From NCBI RefSeq assembly GCF_036226445.1, contig NZ_CP108474.1, positions 6,324,001-6,388,000 on the forward strand: DNA of 64,000 bases. Reading direction: 5' to 3'. Below the pieces are notes generated by a model. It saw nothing but the letters and a program-made list of their open reading frames with translations. It had not been told where the DNA came from and did not search any database. Source of the stretch: Streptomyces sp. NBC_01255. GTDB lineage: Bacteria; Actinomycetota; Actinomycetes; Streptomycetales; Streptomycetaceae. This document shows positions 43,677-51,264 of the stretch, in pieces (the stretch's first letter is position 1; each line of letters starts with the position of its first letter). The translations under genes were made by a program, and so were the position numbers.

Positions 43677-44294
43677 GTGACGCCTGCCCTCCTGGTGCCG
43701 TACTACGAGCACCCCGCCGACCGCCCCGAGGCCTGGTCGGCCCTCGTCGCCGCCGCGCCCTCCCTCCACGGCGTCGTCCTCAACCCGGCGAGCGGCGCGG
43801 GCGAGGCGCCCGACCCGGCGTTCGCCGAGGTGTCCGCGCGGCTGCGGGAGGCCGGTGTCCGCGTCCTCGGGTACGTGGACACCGCCTACGGCCGCCGCCC
43901 GCACGCCGAGATCGTCACCGAACTGCTCCGGCACCGGGACTGGTACGGCGCCGACGGGACCTTCCTCGACCAGGTGACGACGGCGCCCGGCGGCCTCGCC
44001 CACTACCGGCGGATCGCGGTGGCGGCCCGGGCCGCCGGGGCCGCTGCCCTCGTCCTCAACCACGGCGCCCACCCGGACCCGGGGTACGAGGAGTTCGCCG
44101 ACCTCCTCGTCACCTTCGAGGGCCCCTGGGACACGTACCGGACACTCGACCTCCCGGTCGCCCCGCACTACTGCCACCTCGTCTACGCGGCCCCGCCCGG
44201 GGTCCGCCCGGCCACCCCGGTGCACTGCGCCGTCCCCGGCACGGGCGCCCACCCCTGGGGCACCCTGCCGCACCTCCTGGAGCCCGCCCGATGA
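43677..44294 (+). CDS. Spherulin-4-type glycoside hydrolase (GH135, Sph3-like)
   Basis: A 205-residue TIM-barrel protein. Spherulin-4/GH135 motifs are clear: LLVPYYEHP at the start, VVLNPASGAG (strand 2), VLGYVDTAYGRRP (strand 3), and DGTFLDQV (strand 4, acidic catalytic region). Sph3 of Aspergillus cleaves within galactosaminogalactan and is needed for its synthesis. Unlike fungal Sph3, no signal peptide is evident, so it may act inside the cell or be exported unconventionally. Two GTG codons 6 nt apart are possible starts; 43677 has TAGAGGG at proper distance. Its stop overlaps the next start (ATGA). Confidence 0.83.
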   Translation: MTPALLVPYYEHPADRPEAWSALVAAAPSLHGVVLNPASGAGEAPDPAFAEVSARLREAGVRVLGYVDTAYGRRPHAEIVTELLRHRDWYGADGTFLDQVTTAPGGLAHYRRIAVAARAAGAAALVLNHGAHPDPGYEEFADLLVTFEGPWDTYRTLDLPVAPHYCHLVYAAPPGVRPATPVHCAVPGTGAHPWGTLPHLLEPAR

Positions 44295-45082
44295 GACGCC
44301 TCCTGCCCCTGCTCGCGGGCCTGTTGCTGCTGGCCACGGCCTGTACGACGGCCCCCGACCCCGACCCGAAACCCTCGCCGGACGACCGCTGGCGGCCGAA
44401 GCCCGGCCTGGCCTGGCAGTGGCAGCTCAGCGGCCGTCTCGACCCGACCGTCGACGTCCCGGTGTACGACATCGACGGCTTCGACCACCCGGCGTCCACC
44501 GTGCAGGACCTGCACGCCCGCGGCCGCAAGGTCATCTGCTACCTCTCCACCGGCGCCTGGGAGGACTTCCGCCCGGACGCCGCCCGCTTCCCGAAGTCCG
44601 TCCTCGGCAAGGGCAACGGCTGGGACGGCGAGCGCTGGCTCGACATCCGCCGCACCGACGTCCTCGAACCGCTGATGGCGAAGCGGCTCGACATGTGCCG
44701 GGACAAGGGCTTCGACGCCGTCGAACCCGACAACATGGACGGCTACAAGAACCGCACCGGCTTCCCCCTCACCGCCGCCGACCAGCTCCGCTACAACCGC
44801 CTCATCGCCCGCCTGGCCCACGACCGGGGCCTCGCGGTGGGCCTCAAGAACGACCTGGACCAGATCCCGCGGCTGCTCCCGGACTTCGACTTCGCGGTCA
44901 ACGAACAGTGCGCCGAGTACGACGAGTGCGGCCGCCTGGCCCCGTTCGTGGCGGCGGGCAAGGCGGTCTTCCACGTCGAGTACGAACGGGACGCCCGCGA
45001 CTTCTGCCCCCAGGCCCGGAAGCTGGGCCTCAGCTCGATGCAGAAGCGCTACGAGCTGGGGGTCTGGCGCCGGGCCTGCTAG
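44291..45082 (+). CDS. GH114 endo-alpha-1,4-polygalactosaminidase-like lipoprotein
   Basis: A 263-residue protein. The N-terminus has a signal segment ending LLLLATAC, a slightly atypical lipobox, so a membrane-anchored lipoprotein is likely. The mature part shows GH114 motifs: VYDIDGFDHPAS, KVICYLSTGAWEDFRPDAAR, and VEPDNMDGYKNRTG with the acidic catalytic residues. GH114 enzymes (Ega3 in Aspergillus) cut alpha-1,4-linked galactosamine. This fits a job trimming or remodelling the polymer deacetylated by the first gene product. The ATG overlaps the upstream stop by 4 nt. Confidence 0.88.
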   Translation: MRRLLPLLAGLLLLATACTTAPDPDPKPSPDDRWRPKPGLAWQWQLSGRLDPTVDVPVYDIDGFDHPASTVQDLHARGRKVICYLSTGAWEDFRPDAARFPKSVLGKGNGWDGERWLDIRRTDVLEPLMAKRLDMCRDKGFDAVEPDNMDGYKNRTGFPLTAADQLRYNRLIARLAHDRGLAVGLKNDLDQIPRLLPDFDFAVNEQCAEYDECGRLAPFVAAGKAVFHVEYERDARDFCPQARKLGLSSMQKRYELGVWRRAC

Positions 45083-45204
45083 GCCCTGTCCGGCGGACAG
45101 AGGCTCATCCGCCGAGGGGTGCCGCACCGAATACCTCCTGAGGACGTCATCCCGACCCGTGACCGGACCCGTCCGGGGACCGGGCCCCAGGAGGAGGAAG
45201 CACC

Positions 45205-45783
45205 ATGAACACCGCGCACCTCATGCGCCGTATCGCGGCCCTCGGCGCCGCCGTCGTACTCCCGGTGTCGCTGGTAGTGCTCGCCCCGCAGGCCTTTGCC
45301 GCGGACACGGACGGTCCGTTCGGACCGGGCTGTGCCGCCGTGCCCACCGAGGGTGACGGAAGCTTCGACGGCATGGCCGACGACCCGGTGGCGACGGCCG
45401 CGTCGAACAACCCGGAACTGTCCACTCTCGTCGCGGCCGTCCAGAAGGCCGGTCTCGTCGACACACTGAACAACGCCGAGGACATCACCGTGTTCGCACC
45501 GACGAACGACGCCTTCGCGAAGATCCCGAAGGCGGACCTGGACAAGGTCCTCGCGGACAAGGCCGCCCTCACCAAGATCCTCACCTACCACGTCGTGGGC
45601 GAGGAGATCGACAAGGCCGCGCTCGCCGACGGGTCGTTCAAGACGCTCCAGGGCGGCACGGTCACGACCGACGGCTCCGGCGACGCTTTCGTCGTCAACG
45701 ACACCGCCAAGATCGTCTGTGGCGATGTGCCGACGTCCAACGCCACCGTCCACATCATCGACACCGTCCTGATGCCGAAGTGA
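45205..45783 (+). CDS. Secreted fasciclin (FAS1) domain protein
   Basis: A 192-residue exported protein. A signal peptide with a hydrophobic stretch (LGAAVVLPVSLVVLAPQAFA) ends at AFA. One FAS1 domain follows, with the conserved DITVFAPTNDAFAKIP and the terminal ATVHIIDTVLMP. There is no lipobox or sorting signal, so it is probably released or wall-associated. FAS1 domains mediate adhesion. AGGAGGAGGAAG lies just upstream of the ATG. It is 122 nt after the polysaccharide genes on the same strand, and a hairpin follows; whether it belongs to the same system is open. Confidence 0.9.
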   Translation: MNTAHLMRRIAALGAAVVLPVSLVVLAPQAFAADTDGPFGPGCAAVPTEGDGSFDGMADDPVATAASNNPELSTLVAAVQKAGLVDTLNNAEDITVFAPTNDAFAKIPKADLDKVLADKAALTKILTYHVVGEEIDKAALADGSFKTLQGGTVTTDGSGDAFVVNDTAKIVCGDVPTSNATVHIIDTVLMPK

Positions 45784-45824
45784 CGGTCGCCCCTCCGTTC
45801 CCTTCCTTCCACCGCGTGACGACG

Positions 45825-45848
45825 GTCGCGGACCCCCGGGTCCGCGAC
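45825..45848 (+). terminator. Hairpin terminator after the FAS1 gene
   Basis: A perfect 11-bp stem GTCGCGGACCC and complement with a minimal loop, 41 nt after the stop. Confidence 0.65.
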
Positions 45849-45960
45849 GTCGCGTGTCGCCGTCGGCCGTCGCCCCCGCGGCGGCGGATCAGGCGGGTCA
45901 TCGGTGCTCATGTCGTCACCCGGAACGTGGACGAATCCCGGGACGCTCCTGCCGCGGCCG

Positions 45961-46725
45961 TCAGCCCAGGGTGAGTGCCACGAGCGCCACGGTCGCCGCC
46001 GTCTCCTCCAGCGCGCCGAACACGTCGCCCGTCACCCCGCCGAAGCGCCGCACACACCGGCGCAGCAGCAGGGCCGCCGCGCACAGGGCCGCGCCGGCCG
46101 CGAGGACGTTGCGTACCGCGTCGTACGGGGAGAAGAGGAGGCCCGCGCCCGCGCACGCCACCAGGACGAGCGCGGTCGCGAGGGTCGCGGAGCGGACCGG
46201 GACCGTCGCCGCGACGATCGCGCCGAGGCCCTCGGGGCGGGCCGCGGGGACGCCGTGGCGGGAGGCGTGGGTGAGGGCGAGGCGGGCGACGGTCGCGGCG
46301 AGGACGGCGGCGACCGTGCCGTGCGCCCAGCCCTCCTCGTACAGGCGGAAGAGAGCGGCGACCTGGGCGAGCAGGACGAGGAGGATCGTGATGACGCCGA
46401 ACGGTCCGATGTCCGACTGCTTCATGATGCGCAGCGCGTCCTCGGCGGGCTTGGCGCTGCCGAGGCCGTCCGCCGTGTCCGCGAGGCCGTCGAGGTGGAG
46501 CCCCCGGGTGAGGACGGCGGGGACGGCGGTGGCGACGACGGCCGCGAGGAACGGGCCCGAGCCGAGCAGCAGGAACGTCCCGCCGAGTGCGGCGGAGGCG
46601 AGGCCGACGACGAGTCCCGCGAGCGGGGCGCAGAGCATGCCGGCGCGTGCCGCGTCCCGGTCCCAGCGGGTGATGCGGGCGGGGAGCACGGTGAGGGTGC
46701 CGAAAGCGAAACGCAGGCCGTCCAT
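45961..46725 (-). CDS. cobS: Adenosylcobinamide-GDP ribazoletransferase
   Basis: A 254-residue integral membrane enzyme that joins adenosylcobinamide-GDP with alpha-ribazole to make cobalamin. The signature GLHLDGLADTADGLGSAKPA with metal-binding acidic residues is at about residues 75-95. Several hydrophobic helices follow in an Ala/Val-rich sequence. The start is ATG 46725 (DGLRFAFGTLTVLP); there is no ribosome site, and TACCCT ends 6 nt upstream (46732-46737, minus), suggesting a leaderless transcript. cobT and the cobU fusion lie about 3.5-5 kb away, separated by three membrane genes. Confidence 0.93.
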   Translation of the reverse strand: MDGLRFAFGTLTVLPARITRWDRDAARAGMLCAPLAGLVVGLASAALGGTFLLLGSGPFLAAVVATAVPAVLTRGLHLDGLADTADGLGSAKPAEDALRIMKQSDIGPFGVITILLVLLAQVAALFRLYEEGWAHGTVAAVLAATVARLALTHASRHGVPAARPEGLGAIVAATVPVRSATLATALVLVACAGAGLLFSPYDAVRNVLAAGAALCAAALLLRRCVRRFGGVTGDVFGALEETAATVALVALTLG

Positions 46726-46792
46726 CCGGGCAGGGTAATCGCCGCCTCCGGACGGTAGATTGCGCATAACGCTCATATCGGAACGAGGTGGC

Positions 46793-47569
46793 ATGGGTCA
46801 CTGGTTCACCCGGAACATCGTCGAGCCGGGGAAGCTCCCGACGCTGCTCGCTCTGACCTCGTTCGTCCTGACATTCCTGGTCACCCGGACCGTCACCCGG
46901 CTCATCAGGGCCGGGAAGGGCCCCTTCAAGAACGTCTCCTCCGGGGGGCTCCACATCCATCACGTCGTGCCCGGCGTCGTCCTCGCCGTCATCGGAGGCT
47001 TCGGCGCGGTCGGCAGCGGCCGGCACGGCCTCGGCGCGGCGGTCTTCGCCGTCGTCTTCGGGATCGGCGCGGGGCTTGTCCTCGACGAGTTCGCGCTGAT
47101 CCTCCACCTCGACGACGTGTACTGGACGGACGACGGCCGCAAGAGCGTCGAGGTGGTCGTGCTCACCGCGGCCCTGGTCGGCCTGGCCCTGAGCGGCTTC
47201 TCCCCGCTCGGCGTCGACGACCTGACCACCGACGAACGGCAGGACCGCGTCACCTTCATCCTGACCCTCGCCCTGAACTTCCTCCTCGTCCTGATCACCC
47301 TGGTCAAGGGGAAGTTCCGGATGGCCGTGCTGGGCGTCCTGGTCCCGTTCGTGGCGATCGTCGGAGCCGTCCGTCTGGCCCGCCCCGGCTCCTGGTGGTC
47401 CCGGCACTTCTACGGCCGCCGGCACCGGGCCCGCGCCCGCTCCCGCATCCGGACGTACCGCCACGACAAGCGCTGGACCAAGGTGCGGCGCCGCTTTCAG
47501 GACCTGATCGGCGGCTTCCAGGAGCGGGTCCCGGGCCGGGGCTCGACCCCGTCCGACCCGCCGTCCTGA
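46793..47569 (+). CDS. Polytopic membrane protein, unrecognised
   Basis: A 258-residue protein with about six or seven hydrophobic helices, the first at LLALTSFVLTFLVTRTVTRL and others around VVPGVVLAVIGGFGAVG, AAVFAVVFGIGAGLVLDE and FILTLALNFLLVLITLV. It has a His cluster GGLHIHHVVPG and an acidic/His segment EFALILHLDDVYWTDD that could bind metal or lipid headgroups. The C-terminal about 60 residues are very basic and cytosolic. The family is not one I can name. GAGGTGG lies just before ATG 46793. Its last 73 nt overlap the convergent rhomboid-like gene. Confidence 0.78.
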   Translation: MGHWFTRNIVEPGKLPTLLALTSFVLTFLVTRTVTRLIRAGKGPFKNVSSGGLHIHHVVPGVVLAVIGGFGAVGSGRHGLGAAVFAVVFGIGAGLVLDEFALILHLDDVYWTDDGRKSVEVVVLTAALVGLALSGFSPLGVDDLTTDERQDRVTFILTLALNFLLVLITLVKGKFRMAVLGVLVPFVAIVGAVRLARPGSWWSRHFYGRRHRARARSRIRTYRHDKRWTKVRRRFQDLIGGFQERVPGRGSTPSDPPS

Positions 47570-48231
47570 CCCCGGCCCCGGCCCCGCTCCCGCCCGGCCT
47601 GGATCGCGATCAGGACGAGGACGCCCGCGATGGCGGCCAGATGCTCCTTGCCCGCCAGGTTCGGCTTGATGATCACCTCGACGACCATGGCCACGACCAC
47701 CGCGCCCCCGGTCCACCACGCCCGGTAGCGCCAGCAGACGTAGACGGCGAGGCCCACCACGGCCGCCGACGGGCCGGTGTCGACCACCTGCGCGTCGGTC
47801 GCGGGAAGGCCGAGCGGGCCGTCCGGCCCGAGGGCGATGCCCACGCGTGCGTACAGCGTCCCGGACAGCGTGGCCAGATAGGCGACGGCGAGGGTCCGCC
47901 ACCGCCCGAGACAGATCTCCGCGATCCCGAACACCAGCAGGACCTGGGCCAGGGCGCCCCACACGGGCAGGTCGAGGGCGGGGACGAAGAGTGAGAGCGG
48001 GGTCCGCAGCAGGGAGAGCCACAGCGGGTCCTCGGCCCGTACGGAACCGATGTCCTGGACCGGCTGGTACCCCCAGTCCTGGTTCTGTACGAGCTGGAAG
48101 AGGGCCGTCAGACAGACGGCGGCCAGCGTCATCGGGACCGCGCGCCACTTCCGGGCGACGAGCCCAGCCCGTACGGTGCCGAACAGCGGTCCCCACTCGC
48201 GGTGGGCGAAACGTGTCACGGAACTGCTCAA
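47497..48231 (-). CDS. Rhomboid-like intramembrane protein
   Basis: A 244-residue membrane protein with about six helices. A candidate catalytic Ser lies in DTGPSAAVVG (GxS type) and a candidate His in GKEHLAAIAG in the last helix, as in rhomboid proteases; the usual WR loop is not evident, so it may be a rhomboid-fold pseudoprotease. The TTG start at 48231 overlaps the TGA of the upstream acyltransferase gene (TTGA), with GGAGAGCGGG upstream; GTG 48219 is an alternative. The C-terminus is basic and overlaps the end of the convergent membrane gene by 73 nt. Confidence 0.72.
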   Translation of the reverse strand: MSSSVTRFAHREWGPLFGTVRAGLVARKWRAVPMTLAAVCLTALFQLVQNQDWGYQPVQDIGSVRAEDPLWLSLLRTPLSLFVPALDLPVWGALAQVLLVFGIAEICLGRWRTLAVAYLATLSGTLYARVGIALGPDGPLGLPATDAQVVDTGPSAAVVGLAVYVCWRYRAWWTGGAVVVAMVVEVIIKPNLAGKEHLAAIAGVLVLIAIQAGRERGRGRGQDGGSDGVEPRPGTRSWKPPIRS

Positions 48232-49991
48232 CGCCCGCTCTCCAGGTGCTTGCGGTGCAGCCACTTCGGCAGCCCGGGGGCTTCGAGGAAGCCCTCGGCC
48301 CGGCCGGCGGCGAGGCCGATGCGCAACAGGTCGGCGCTCTTCTCGAAGAGCATGAATCGCGGCTCCCAGATCGGTCGGTACTTGGCGTTGGCGCGGTACA
48401 GCGACTCGATCTGCCACCAGCGGGAGAAGAAGCTGAGCAGCGAGCGCCACATGCGCAGCACGGGCCCCGCGCCGAGCTTCGAGCCGCGTTCGAAGACGGA
48501 GCGGAACATCGCGAAGTTCAGCGAGACCTGAGTGATCCCGATCTCCTTGGCGCGCTGGAGGAGCTCGATCACCATGAACTCCATCAGCCCGTTCTCGGAG
48601 TCCCGGTCACGGCGCATCAGGTCGAGGGAGAGCCCCTTGGGGCCCCACGGCACGAAGGACAGCACCGCCCGCAGCGCACCTTCCCCGTCCGTGCACTCCA
48701 GCATCACGCAGCGCCCGTCCCGCGGGTCTCCCAGCCGCCCGAGCGCCATCGAGAATCCCCGCTCGGTCGCCCCGTCCCGCCAGTCGTCGGCCTTGCGGAG
48801 CAGCTCGTCCATCTCCTCGGCCGGGATGTCCTCGTGGCGCCGGATGCGGACCTCGTAACCGGCCCGCTTGACCCGGTTGAAGGCCTGCCGGACCGTCCGC
48901 ATCGCCCGGCCGTCGAGCGTGAACTCGTCCGTCTCGACGATCGCCTCGTCGCCCAGCTCCAGGGCGTCCAGGCCGTGCCGGGCGTAGATGACCCCGGCCT
49001 CCTCGCTCGCGCCCATCACGGCCGGGATCCAGCCGTGCTCGCGGGCCTCGACGAGCCAGGGCTCGATCGCACCGGGCCAGGCCTCGGGGTCGCCGATCGG
49101 GTCGCCGGAGGCGAGCGAGACCCCGCCGACCACCCGGTAGACGACGGCGGCCTTCTCGCTCGGCGACCACACGACGCTCTTCTCGCGGCGCAGCGCGAAG
49201 TAACCGAGCGAGTCACGGTCCCCGTGCTTGTCGAGGAGGATCCGCAGCCGGTCCTCGTCCTCCCCGGTCAGCGGGTCGGTGGCCCGCCGGGCGCGGAAGG
49301 CGGCGAAGAGCACCGCGAAGAGCAGCAGCGTCGAGAGGACGTTGATGGTGACGTCGACCCAGCCGGGGGTGGAGATCCCGGCGAAGCGCGAGTCGTCGGC
49401 GGCCAGGGTCACCAGCCGCATCACGCCGTACCGCCAGCGCTCCAGGAAGGTGGAGGGGGCGGTGGAGGTGTTGGTGACGGTGACCAGGACGGCGGCGAGC
49501 AGCGAGGTGACGAGCAGTCCGCCGACCGCGACGATCGCGGCGAGCAGCGGGTTGGAGCGGTCGCCCTTCGCGTAGAACTCCTTGCGGCCCAGGAGCAGCG
49601 CCAGGACGAAGGCGGCGGTCAGGGCGAGCGACACCCAGTTCTGGGCGTGCTGCCGGATCTCCGGGAAGACCATCACGACGGCGAAGAGCAGCAGGAACAG
49701 GCCGGCGAGCACCATGTTGAGGATCCACGCGGCCCGCTTGCGGCGGCGCATGGTGATCGCCAGGAAGAGCGTGAAGACGCCCGAGGCGAAGCCCGCGGTG
49801 AGCATGTACGGGGTGAAGTAGTTGTCCTCGTTGTGGCGGCGCAGGTCCTGACCGAACGAGACCCAGACGGCGCTCAGGAAGTTGATGAACGTGACGGCGC
49901 GCAGGTACCAGACGGCGAACGCGGCGCTGCGCCGCGAACGGACGGTGGAGCCTCGGGGCGCTGCTTCGGCGGACAAACGGACCTCTCCCAT
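48228..49991 (-). CDS. Phosphatidylglycerol lysyltransferase-like protein (DUF2156/MprF C-domain)
   Basis: A 587-residue protein. The N-terminal about 230 residues hold five to six TM helices (VWYLRAVTFINFLSAVWVSF, ILNMVLAGLFLLLFAVVMVF and others). The C-terminal about 340 residues are the LPG-synthase acyltransferase domain: SLGYFALRREKSVVWSPSEK, VVGGVSLASGDPIGDP and the terminal FEKSADLLRIGLAAGRAEGF-type helices. Such enzymes add an aminoacyl group from tRNA to phosphatidylglycerol, altering surface charge. The start is ATG 49991 with no ribosome site but TATGAT 8 nt upstream. Coupled to the rhomboid-like gene by a 4-nt overlap. Confidence 0.88.
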   Translation of the reverse strand: MGEVRLSAEAAPRGSTVRSRRSAAFAVWYLRAVTFINFLSAVWVSFGQDLRRHNEDNYFTPYMLTAGFASGVFTLFLAITMRRRKRAAWILNMVLAGLFLLLFAVVMVFPEIRQHAQNWVSLALTAAFVLALLLGRKEFYAKGDRSNPLLAAIVAVGGLLVTSLLAAVLVTVTNTSTAPSTFLERWRYGVMRLVTLAADDSRFAGISTPGWVDVTINVLSTLLLFAVLFAAFRARRATDPLTGEDEDRLRILLDKHGDRDSLGYFALRREKSVVWSPSEKAAVVYRVVGGVSLASGDPIGDPEAWPGAIEPWLVEAREHGWIPAVMGASEEAGVIYARHGLDALELGDEAIVETDEFTLDGRAMRTVRQAFNRVKRAGYEVRIRRHEDIPAEEMDELLRKADDWRDGATERGFSMALGRLGDPRDGRCVMLECTDGEGALRAVLSFVPWGPKGLSLDLMRRDRDSENGLMEFMVIELLQRAKEIGITQVSLNFAMFRSVFERGSKLGAGPVLRMWRSLLSFFSRWWQIESLYRANAKYRPIWEPRFMLFEKSADLLRIGLAAGRAEGFLEAPGLPKWLHRKHLESGR

Positions 49992-49999
49992 GAAAAGCG

Positions 50000-50005
50000 A
50001 TCATA
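50000..50005 (-). promoter_or_regulatory. Putative leaderless -10 element of the lysyltransferase gene
   Basis: TATGAT on the minus strand, 8 nt before the ATG at 49991; no Shine-Dalgarno is present. Confidence 0.55.
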
Positions 50006-50105
50006 TGGGGCATCGCTTCTCGTGCGGAGACGCCGGAGGCGGCCACGCGCGCGTCGCGCGTGACCGCCCCGGAGTCGGACGATCCGTCTTCCCCGCGTCT
50101 CCCCG

Positions 50106-51251
50106 TCAGGCCTCCGGAGCGCCCTCGGTCTGAGGAGCGGTCTCGGCGTCCGGAGCGCCCTCGGCGTCCGGAGTGGTCGGATCCGGTCGCTCGGGCAGCT
50201 CCGCGGCGAACGCCGCCGCGGCCTGGACGAGGGGAAGCGCGAGCAATGCCCCGGTTCCCTCGCCTACATGGACGCCGTGGTCGAGCAGAGGGTTGAGTGC
50301 CATCCGGTCCAGCGCCTTTGCCTGCGCCGGCTCCCCGCTCACCTGACCCGCCAGCCACCAGTCCGGCGCGCGGAACGCCGCCCGCTGCGCCACCAGCGCG
50401 CAGGCCGCCCCCACCACCCCGTCCAGGATCACCGGCATCCGCCGCACCGACGCCTGGAGCAGGAAGCCCGTCATCGCCGCCAGGTCCGCGCCGCCGACCG
50501 CCGCGAGCAGCTCCAGCTGGTCGCCGAGGACCGGCCGGGCCCGCCGCAACGCGTCCCGGACCGCCGCGCACTTGCGCATCCACGCCAGGTCGTCGATCCC
50601 CGCGCCGCCCCGGCCCGTCACCACGGAGGCGTCCGTCCCGCACAGCGCCGCGATCAGCGTCGACGCCGGAGTCGTCCCGCCCACGCTCAGATCCCCGAGC
50701 ACCACCAGATCGGTGCCCGAGTCCGCCTCCTCGTCGGCGATCGCCATGCCGAGCCGGACCGCCGCCTCGGTCTCCTCGACCGTCAGCGCGTTCTCCACGT
50801 CGATCCGGCCGCTGCCCCGCCGCACCCGGTGGCGCACCACCTCGGCGGGCAGCAGCTCCGGCTCGCAGTCCAGACCGGCGTCCACGACCCGTACCGGCAC
50901 GCTCATCGAGCGGGCCAGGACGGCGATCGGGCTCGCCCCGTCCAGGACCGCGCGCACCAGCTCGTGCGCGGTGCCGGGCGTACGGCCCGACACGTCCAGC
51001 GAGGCCACCCCGTGGTCGCCCGCGAAGAGCAGCACCTTCGGCTGCTCGATCGCCCGCACCTTCACGGTCGCCTGCGCGGCCGACAGCCACTCACCGAGCT
51101 CGTCGAGCCGGCCGAGCGCCCCCGGCGGCACGCTCAGCCGCTCACGGCGCTCCTCGGCGTCACGCCGGATCCCCCCGTCGGGGCGCTCGATCAGATCGGA
51201 GAAGTCGTCCAGGTTCACGGGTTCCGCCTTGAGACAATCAGCGAGGGCCAT
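50106..51251 (-). CDS. cobT: Nicotinate-nucleotide-dimethylbenzimidazole phosphoribosyltransferase
   Basis: A 381-residue enzyme that makes alpha-ribazole phosphate for the lower ligand of cobalamin. Family motifs are PGALGRLDELGEWL, VLLFAGDHGVA, IGNTTPAS-like VGGTTPASTLIAALCG, and the catalytic Glu in HGVHVGEGTGALLALPL. The C-terminal about 25 residues are an Ala/Pro/Glu/Thr repeat (DAEGAPDAETAPQTEGAPEA) without counterpart in enterobacterial CobT. ATG 51251 has GGTAGGGTG in range; GTG 51263, 1 nt after the upstream stop, is an alternative. It directly follows the cobU fusion gene. Confidence 0.94.
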   Translation of the reverse strand: MALADCLKAEPVNLDDFSDLIERPDGGIRRDAEERRERLSVPPGALGRLDELGEWLSAAQATVKVRAIEQPKVLLFAGDHGVASLDVSGRTPGTAHELVRAVLDGASPIAVLARSMSVPVRVVDAGLDCEPELLPAEVVRHRVRRGSGRIDVENALTVEETEAAVRLGMAIADEEADSGTDLVVLGDLSVGGTTPASTLIAALCGTDASVVTGRGGAGIDDLAWMRKCAAVRDALRRARPVLGDQLELLAAVGGADLAAMTGFLLQASVRRMPVILDGVVGAACALVAQRAAFRAPDWWLAGQVSGEPAQAKALDRMALNPLLDHGVHVGEGTGALLALPLVQAAAAFAAELPERPDPTTPDAEGAPDAETAPQTEGAPEA

Positions 51252-51264
51252 CGGTGTTGGCACC

